The translations under genes and the position numbers were made by a program. 64,000 nucleotides of DNA from Coptis chinensis (Eukaryota; Streptophyta; Magnoliopsida; Ranunculales; Ranunculaceae). The DNA lies in the NCBI GenBank assembly GCA_015680905.1, contig CM027378.1:86209501-86273500 (forward strand). Direction: 5' to 3'. Below are positions 57,103 to 64,000 of the stretch, in pieces (the first letter of the stretch is position 1; the number at the start of each line of letters is the position of its first letter). The notes below the pieces were generated by a model, which was given only the letters and a program-made list of their open reading frames with translations, was not told the DNA's origin and ran no database searches.

Positions 57103-58886
57103 CCCCCAAACAGCATTTTGCTTGTCCTCAAGCAAAGAGGAGACATTCAAATGATAAGTGGTCAAAAATGTGTTGTCCTAAGCTAAATCTCATTTTGCGG
57201 AGTGCGGTTGCATTGACCGTATACAACAAGGCCTTGAACCACTAGGAATTCCCTAGTGGATGAGTTATAGCCTCGTGAGAGTTTTCCAGAGAAGATACTC
57301 ACAAACTTCATTTATCTTTCGAGCGACTTCGAATAACAAAGGCTTGTTTCCTTAATTAATCTCAGGTATCTAGACATCTCACTAGCGGGGGAAACAAGGA
57401 TTTAATTCTTTCGAAATTCAAGTTAATATACATACAATAATTAAAACATTTATGTATGAGCATGCATGCTGTGATCTAATAATGAAATGTACGAGCAGGG
57501 CCGTTTCTGGATCCTTTGGATAGCGTCCTTAAGTAAGTTCTCACAGGTATGTGTCGAAACACAATTTATCTCTTATTTTTTCCACTCAAGTTTTGCTAAC
57601 TCCAGTGTGCAGTGGGCACACGTTTCCTCACATACTCAATGAGAGTCAGAGGAGCCAAGGTCGAGAAGTCACAATTGCTAATTGAGCTAGAGGTCTTTAT
57701 TAGGTGTTATGGGGCTTAGGTGGTAGTGTAGAAGAAAATGGAATGGAAAATTCAAAAATGATAAGTATGAGATAATAAGGTCTTCGAGATATTTATACTA
57801 GAGAAATCCTATTTTTCTTTCCTGCTTCTAACATGGGTTTCCATACTTGGATTTTTCAAGCTTTTGTATTCCCTTTTGATTTGATTTTTGGGGGGAAATT
57901 CTAACCTTGATATTTCTTTTGATTTTTGGAAACATATTTCTATTTTTTTTTTTTGAAACAGGTAACTGATTTTGATTTGTGACAAGGTTTTTCTCTTCAT
58001 TTTTCTGCACTTCATCCTATTTCTCGTACTCATCATCTAGGTAGGCTTATTTATTTGTGGTTAATAGATGGGTAATGATTTTTTTGGTGAAGTAGAAAGG
58101 ATTAATGAAAGGTTCAGTGGAGCGATTAGCGATAATTTTTTTTTTACAGGTGTGAATTTTTGGCTATATCGATCCAAAGAAGGCCTAAATTCTCGCCTAG
58201 GATTTGGGTAGTGATCAAGTAAGTAGACGTGTGAACTTCTCTATTCGGAAGAACTACTCCTCTGTGTCATTACTCATATATCACACATTTTAAGGCTTTT
58301 GGTTAGATTCTTACAGGATATGGAAACTAAGTTGTCTAACCGTGGGTCCTAGAAACTTACTGCTGTGTACATTTAATGATAGTCGATTGCATGAATGCTC
58401 ATGAAAAGATGTAAAAACTATTGCATCATTATTAAATTAAGTTTCTAAGAACAAGTCCTAATTATGATGCTAGGGTGAGATTTCTAAATATTTTTCATCA
58501 TAGAAAGGGAAACGAGAATTTGTCACTAAATACGTTTATTTAGACATCAAGTAAACTATATACAACTATGCATGCCTAATTTTTGCAAAAGATTCTCACC
58601 ACCCCCAAACAGTCAGACACTGTGCCCTCAAAGTGTTAAGAGGAAGAAAGAGTATACCTGAGAGGCTTTGAGAAAAAATATAGCTGACATCTTCCACAGA
58701 AATTTATTGTAACACACTATATATTATACATCATAAAAGTAGAAGCACACTGTTAGAGTAGCACACTGTTAGATTATTTATTTATTTCACATCAAAACGT
58801 AAAACAAATATGTACATGCATCAACTCACATTGCCCCAACCTTGAACTGGGGGATAGTCCATCCTTGCCTCGTCCCTGTAGAAATG
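57103..58886 (-). other. 3' non-coding region of Athila copy C
   Basis: On the minus strand it contains TTTGCTTGAGGACAAGCAAA (about 57118-57137) and CTGTTTGGGGGTGG (about 57100-57113), features found next to the polypurine tract of plant gypsy elements. A second CTGTTTGGGGGTGG lies at about 58599-58612. No gene seen in between. Confidence 0.45.
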
Positions 58887-59796
58887 TCATTCCTTTGCAT
58901 CCCGCCAATCTATCATAGCTTTACAGACTTCACTCCACTTCTTCTTTTTTGCATTGTCTAGATGAGCTATCATTTTATCATCATTAGGGAAAGAACGAAC
59001 TTTCTTTAGATACCTTGCAGGGCGTCGCCATGTCCGAAATCGCAAAGAACGAATTATCTTATTTGTTGGACACATAAATTCGACCTTTACCTAGTCCCCG
59101 AAGGTGGCCATAAACTGTGGGAAATGCGTCCTCACTATCACGCATCTTTTATGCTGGCAGGGTGATATAGTGCTGCCGAAAAGACCGAGCATTCTTAAGA
59201 TTCTCAATTACTAGGTATGTAATGTCAAAGGCGGTATGTTGCTGGGCCAATACATGGAATGTCTTACACACTGACTTTGATGCAGTGGAAAAATGCCAAT
59301 CCCCCATGATGTTCAGAAAAATAAATAACATGGCAGTTCCAACATTCATGGTCATACTGGCTAGTGGAATAGTGAAGTCTGGCCATCGGCCAGCTTCGGC
59401 ACGTTCACTGACGTGGGCAATGCCATCGCCATACCGGGCAGCAAAATCTTCCCTAGAATAATCATTAAAGTCATTCTCTATCATGTATTAAATGGGGAGG
59501 TCTGGCTGAAGAGGAGGAAGGTCTAGGGCCATAGCAACAGTTGGCTCGTAAAAAGAGTGTCGGGTGTTACCAATACGGAGTGTAAAGCCATTCAAAGGGA
59601 AACCCTGGACAACTGGTAGATCTTCCATGTGATTATAAAAGTAAGTTGCCAAACCTGGGGAGTACGTCTACTCCGGGTGTAGAATAAGAGAGTTCCAACC
59701 AACTTGAGTGATGTAGTCTCTGAAAAGATGTCCATATGCAAGAGAATTCAGCAACGAATGGAATGATTGTTCTGGAATCATCTTTGGAGCTTCCAT
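58887..59796 (-). pseudogene. Athila accessory gene 3 (copy C)
   Basis: Starts MEAPKMIPEQSFHSLLNSL at 59796. Blocks: YGHLFRDYITQVGWNSLIL, LPVVQGFPLNGFTLRIGNT, FYEPTVAMALDLPPL, then DFAARYGDGIAHVSERAEA, PDFTIPLASMTMNVGTA and FRQHYITLPA. The first half resembles the core of genes 1 and 2 (a GW..L block, then a strand-rich segment, then DLPPL). Two in-frame stops (about 59670 and 59490) interrupt it, a third ends it at 59149, and coding-like sequence continues to 58887 (RTWRRPARYLKKVRSF). The corresponding part of copy A is lost. Function unknown. Confidence 0.45.
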
Positions 59797-59954
59797 TGTA
59801 GAAGATGTGTGAAAAAAAATGTGACCTGTTTGGACAAGGATAAACAAATATTAGAGTATGATGAGAATAATTAAGTAAAAACAATTTACCATAGGAAAAT
59901 TAAAAGCTAAAAAGAAAATGACAAATAATATAAAATTGCAAAATTTAAATGGTT

Positions 59955-61051
59955 TCATAGGCCCAAGTAACGACGAGGATCCTTTTGTGGGAGGGATCCA
60001 TTTATAAGATTTTCTATGCCGTCAATCCGTGCAACAGCCCGTTGCAACATTTCGCTTTCTGTCTGGTAAATCTCGGCGTGGTTCTCCGTTATGAGAGTGT
60101 GATTTGTCAAGAACTGGTTGTGGTTGTGCAAGAATTGTGCTTGTTCCTCTTCGTTTATTGTCCGCAGGTCCTGAAATTCAAAAAGACTGGTGATGATAAT
60201 GTTCTGACGTTTGAATAATGTCATCAGTCCTTGTTGCATTAAACGAAGCCCTTCCATGGGATTAAATACGTTGCATAATGCATTTTCAGTGAATATGTTG
60301 TCAGCGGAACAATCTTCGTCGGTTTCTGCACCGACATGGTTCTTTGCAACGTCGGGGTTCCAGAATCCGTTCCTACATACTGAGTGAATGGTAAGAATGT
60401 TAGCTGTTCGATGAGGTGTATGAGGAGAAGTACTAGAAAAACCCCAGCGTATCGTGATAAGTGTCACAATGGTTGGTAAAGGAGCTGCCTTTTTCCTGGC
60501 ACGTGCGATCGCGTTCCAGAGAAATTTAATAATGCAAAAATCATTGCAGTTACTCTATAAGACCCAGAGTAGATGGAGGAGGGGTTTGGTTATTTCGGAA
60601 GTCTTAGATGTGCCGAGCACATTATGAGCTACCCATTGGATCACAGATAATTGGTTCTTTTGCAAAGATCGCTGATAAACAATACGGTTTTTCCGGTTGT
60701 ATTCGCCGTGAAGGATAGTTGCAAACATCAGATGCCGGATATTGTCGAAAGGTGAATCCTGAAGGTGTACTCCTTGGTTTGTAATAGGAATTTGAAGTAC
60801 CTCAGAGATGATTTCCATAGTCAATTCACGCTCGCATCCGTTAGCACGGACAAAGAATTGCCCGTTTTGGAAATAACCGCTTTTATAGAACAACAAGACC
60901 AATTCTCTGGAATAAAATGTCTGCTTATGATGTAAAAGAGGGTACCATCCTCGACGTAATATTTCTGTGTCAAAAAAAGGATGAAAAAGACCATTTTGGA
61001 AATTTTCCATAAAATTTTGCTTTCGGGCATGAAACTTCGAGTGAGGGCCAT
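59955..61051 (-). pseudogene. Athila accessory gene 2 (copy C)
   Basis: Starts MALTRS at 61051 and shifts frame into FMENFQNGLFHPFFDTEIL, GWYPLL, RELVLLFYKSGYFQNGQFF, RELTMEIISEVLQIPI, YQRSLQKNQLSVIQWVAHN and LLHLLWVL, then a stop. The C-terminal half resumes in another frame at 60467: GFSSTSPHTPHRTANI, then a long helical, probably coiled-coil tail (QAQFLHNHNQFLTNH, ENHAEIYQTESEMLQRAVA) ending PRRYLGL. It is the counterpart of 30647-31199 and a paralog of gene 1. A TATA-like box lies at 61117-61133. Confidence 0.55.
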
Positions 61052-61116
61052 TAGAGATGGAGTGGTGAAAAAAAATATTTTTGGAAAAAGGGAAGTTAGA
61101 TTTTTGAGGTGTCTAT

Positions 61117-61133
61117 CCTTGTTATAAATATGC
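61117..61133 (-). promoter_or_regulatory. TATA-like box of accessory gene 2, copy C
   Basis: The minus strand reads GCATATTTATAACAAGG, about 70 bp upstream of the start codon at 61051. Confidence 0.4.
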
Positions 61134-61384
61134 ACCAATCCGAAAATGTAAAAGATACGGATCGAGGTGTCACAGGGTAGTTAGACCACGTGTATCTTCT
61201 AAGATATATCGCAAAGTGGATGTAGTGTGGATGAGAAGAATGGGGCATATGACAAGGAGTGCCTTTTTTTTTAGCGTAAGTAGAAGGACAAGGACAAAAA
61301 TGTAGATATACTATCACAATAAGATGTAAGAACGTACAACGGTATGGAAACACAACATAATGATATGGGAAATGAAATACAAAC

Positions 61385-61504
61385 CTAAATATTAGATAGA
61401 ACTATATGCCACATTAACAACATTACTATAATGAAACAAACAAGCATGAAGACTTGATTAGCATATTCAATTTGTCGCTGCTCAAACTTTTCTAGTGCAT
61501 CCAT
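61385..61504 (-). CDS. 39-codon single-pass membrane microprotein, copy C
   Basis: The ORF begins MDALEKFEQRQIEYANQ, followed by a hydrophobic helix (VFMLVCFIIVMLLMW) and the end HIVLSNI. It has the same length, architecture and position (between accessory genes 1 and 2) as 31857-31976. About 12 of 39 residues are identical, including E8, Q11, E13, A15, FII (24-26), L29, H33 and the final NI. A TATA-like box (61603-61613) lies about 100 bp upstream. It is too short for usual ORF cut-offs and no family is known to me. Confidence 0.5.
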   Translation of the reverse strand: MDALEKFEQRQIEYANQVFMLVCFIIVMLLMWHIVLSNI

Positions 61505-61602
61505 GAAGCTTGAAATTTGGAGCGGACTAAAAACGATTTTTTTTAGAATAAGAAGTGTAGAGGGAAGAATATGAAATGAGTGAATGTGGAGGAAGTGTTG
61601 AA

Positions 61603-61613
61603 CTTATTTATAG
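61603..61613 (-). promoter_or_regulatory. TATA-like box upstream of the membrane microprotein, copy C
   Basis: The minus strand reads TTTCTATAAATAAGTTC, followed by a CT-rich leader of about 100 bp. Confidence 0.4.
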
Positions 61614-61637
61614 AAAGAACTTTGCCGTTTTCTAACC

Positions 61638-61664
61638 GTTTTTTTTTTTTTTTTTTTTTTTTTG
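61638..61664. repeat. Poly-T tract
   Basis: Run of about 23 T upstream of the microprotein promoter. Confidence 0.8.
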
Positions 61665-61763
61665 GGTGCGTTTTCATGACTGTTTTTTGTGCATTTTCAT
61701 GACCGTTTTCTGACCGTTTAATAAAACATTAGTTTACGGTAAAATTTGCTGTTAAGTGTGACA

Positions 61764-61765
<2 letters not shown>

Positions 61766-61808
<43 letters not shown>
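61766..61808. repeat. (TA)n microsatellite
   Basis: About 21 uninterrupted TA units. Confidence 0.95.
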
Positions 61809-61811
<3 letters not shown>

Positions 61812-62155
61812 TATTATTACTAATATTATTATATATGTTCCTACCTATATAATATAATATTAGACATAACTAATATATCCAGGCGGAAATTTTTAGGAAA
61901 TAACCTACTATTAAGCTGGAAATGCAAACACGTAAATCAAATATCTGACATAAATATTATACAAGACTGAAAAAATAAACTAGCTACTGATGATCCTCAA
62001 AAGTTGCAGAAGAATCTTTGGGGCTGAGAAGAAGAAACGGGGAGTCCTACTGACGTCGTCGGCAAATCTGAGCTCCGTGGAGGCTAACTGCTCTGGATAT
62101 CACCCAGAGTATCCATCACCGAGCACTGGAATCGATCTTTGGCTCGCCATGAACA

Positions 62156-63157
62156 TTATTTGGGGCGGTTCTGGCGAGTAAGAATATGGTCCTGAAATGC
62201 AGTCATGGAAGCTCTCATTTCTTGCTGGAATTCGCCCATGCTGTCTGTCATCGACTCGTGGTGAGTGGTCATATCTGTCCTTAACTCGTCCAAGGTACGT
62301 CTCATCGATACCTGGCGAGTGTACATGTCTCTCAATCCACTGTTCACAGCATGTAAGGCCTCTATGGGGTGGGTGATCTTACTCATGGCAGTCTCATCAA
62401 AGTAGGGTGGGTGAGATGAGCCTACGCTAGCGTGCTCAGCAGCCCTTGGTGCTGTAGGTTCCCAAGATTCCAGTATGCATTTCTTGAAGACAAGCATATT
62501 CTCATATTGTGGTATAGGGAGTAACGGGGTGGCGGACAGAAAACCCAAGATAATCATAACTTGTGTTACCAGAACAGCAAGAGGGGCTGATCTAAGAGTG
62601 GCATGTGTAATAATATCAAAAAGAAAGGTAACGATGCAGAAGTTACCCTTTCGCTCCTGGAGGATCCAGAGAAGGTGGAGGAAGGTCTTGTTGATGTCTG
62701 AGGGCTTCGAGGTGCCAATGACATTCAGTCCCAGCCATTGAGTCACAGCCAACTGGTTCCGTCGCGACGCCGAGAAACCGATACGTGCATTTTCTGTCTA
62801 TGTTGTACTCTCCTTCGATTAGCATGTCGAGCATTAGGTCGTAAGTCTGTGGGTACACGGACTGCCTCGAGTCGACGTGAATTGACGAGGAGGAATGCCC
62901 GTGATCCCGGAGAGCAAAACAGGTGTGACTTCGTGGCGCACACCCTCGACGGTAACCCAAAAATGGTCGCCATGAAAGCTCCCATTGTCGTAGAATTTCA
63001 TCACCAAATCCTTGGAATAAAGCCCTCCATTAGCATATAACAAGTACTCCCATCCTCTAGAGTGAATTTCATTATCAAAGAATGGAGCAAACATCCCGTT
63101 TTCAAATAAATTTCCAAAAATTTTCTCCACACAAATACGCCTGTTACCGGACATCAC
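62156..63157 (-). pseudogene. Athila accessory gene 1 (copy C)
   Basis: Starts MMSGNRRICVEKIFGNLFE at 63157: NGMFAPFFDNEIHSRGW, LYSKDLVMKFYDNGSFHGD, EVTPVLLSGITGIP. A frameshift near 62870 leads to VYPQTYDLMLDMLIEGEYN; another near 62760 leads to AVTQWLGLNVIGTSKPS, LHLLWILQERKGNF and a hydrophobic stretch LAVLVTQVMIILGFLSATP. The C-terminal part is a coiled-coil-like region (HPIEALHAVNSGLRDMY, RTLDELRTDMTTHHESM) ending FQDHILTRQNRPK. It is the counterpart of 32414-33378 and keeps a longer tail, which gives the best picture of the whole family protein. Confidence 0.57.
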
Positions 63158-63159
63158 TG

Positions 63160-64000
63160 ATCTTAGGGAGAGGCTGGATATTGATTAATGATGAGGGGGA
63201 GAAATGGGATGTGCTAACGGAAGGGAATTGTAGTTGGAGTTGTAAGTCTCGCGTGAGACCTAGATTTAGCGTTGACCTGTCTCGTGCTAGACTTAAACGA
63301 GAGGGGGCAAGATCCGAAATTTAGGGAAGAAGAAATTAGTGATGGTGACGCGTGTGGTCGGGTCATCCGGGTTTAAAGGGCCCGATATTTCAATATTTTG
63401 GTTGGGTCAAAAATTTTCCCAAGCCCAAATCAATCCAAAATCCCGATTTAAGCCTAAAAAAATCTAAACGCTTACCCACGACTCGTTTGGACTCTGAATT
63501 GGATGAATGAGATATTGAAATGATCGGCACAAAAAATTCTATCCAATTCTATGAGTCATTCTCGAAGGTCACAAGAGTTTTTGAAAAGAAGGAGAGTGTT
63601 TTATTTATATACAAGGGAGATATACGTGAAGAACACTAGATGTCCAGAAGAGTCACCATCTAACTTTATAGACAACTGTCATGTCGGCTCTGGAGCGAAC
63701 CCAATCCAGCCAGACTGTGGCTTTACCTCTATGTATTATGGGGTTAGGGGCAGGACGGTACCATCCTGGACCGGGCACGCTACGGTCTAATAAAATTTCC
63801 CTTATTACATACGGCTATCCTCAAACCGCCCCAAGGGATCTCAAAGTAACCAATTCTAGGGTTGGTATGGTGGAATCCATTGCCCGTTTGTGTTCCAAGT
63901 ATGCGACATCTGAGGTTGGACACGAATCTCATGTGCAAAACTTAATGCAAAGGGAAAAGGCAACAATATAAACATATCTACAAGGTGAGTCTTTTAACGT
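63160..64000 (-). other. Athila copy C, region upstream of accessory gene 1 (runs off the window)
   Basis: Homologous to 33640-34300: shared words include CCCAATCCAGCC, GGACGGTACCATCCT, CCTCAAACCGCCCC and TGGTGGAATCCATTGCCCG. The GTGAGTCTTTTAACGT repeat begins at 63984. Integrase of this element should lie just beyond the right edge. Confidence 0.6.

Noticed and set aside
57809-58036. Lys-rich ORFs near 57.8-58.0 kb
   Set aside because: Two overlapping frames of A-rich sequence in the 3' non-coding part of an Athila element; no conserved features.

Overview
This is nuclear DNA of a flowering plant, most likely a eudicot, and almost all of it is nested, decaying transposable elements. The evidence is a restorer-type P-class PPR gene, plant-specific Ty3/gypsy lineages (Tat and Athila), a CACTA element, MULE-, hAT- and Helitron-like elements, and a nuclear copy of plastid 16S rDNA. 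No bacterial-style operon or CRISPR array was seen, and I recognised no tRNA gene. The only near-complete host gene is the PPR gene at the left end, and it has a frameshift in its targeting peptide.

Layout. 1-2650: PPR gene (minus strand) and its 3' flank. 2880-3400: LTR-like remnant. 3460-6540: element with inverted ends carrying a broken plant-mobile-domain (PMD) gene. 7340-8215: hAT-like remnant. 8222-9961 plus 24608-24755: one hairpin element with arms of about 0.8 kb, split by a Tat retrotransposon at 9962-24607 (LTRs 9962-10314 and 24258-24607). The Tat gag-pol runs on the minus strand. An intron-containing antisense ORF runs on the plus strand and is split by a CACTA transposon (12433-17495, TSD TAT). 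That CACTA carries exons of a rumi-like O-glucosyltransferase gene (GT90). 24930-25720: inverted-repeat element with an internal minisatellite. 25955-26670: plastid 16S rDNA insertion. 26791-27041: MITE with a 9-bp TSD. 27290-27465: TPR exon fragment. 27845-28277: 5'-truncated LINE with poly-A tail and 12-bp TSD. 28413-29128: Helitron-like copy. 29135-29800 and 29816-30634: two foldback elements.

30647-43565 is an Athila element on the minus strand (5' LTR 42101-43565, PBS, gag, pol), followed downstream of integrase by an accessory gene region; its 3' LTR is lost. 43566-46145 holds hAT-like remnants and a second Helitron-like copy with a 17-unit array. 46150-47688 is an LTR-like remnant into which a plus-strand Athila-like element inserted (LTRs 47689-49315 and 55646-57102). 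That element has lost most of RT, RNase H and integrase. 57103-64000 is the 3' part of a third, minus-strand Athila element with the same accessory region; it continues past the right edge.

The most unusual content is that accessory region, present twice (30647-34693 and 58887-64000). In each copy two paralogous genes resembling the 'putative plant transposon protein' family flank a 39-codon ORF predicted to encode a single-pass membrane microprotein. The microprotein ORF and the second paralog each have their own TATA-like box. Both 39-codon ORFs are intact although their neighbours are full of frameshifts and stops. All family assignments come from reading the translations by eye; no search was run.
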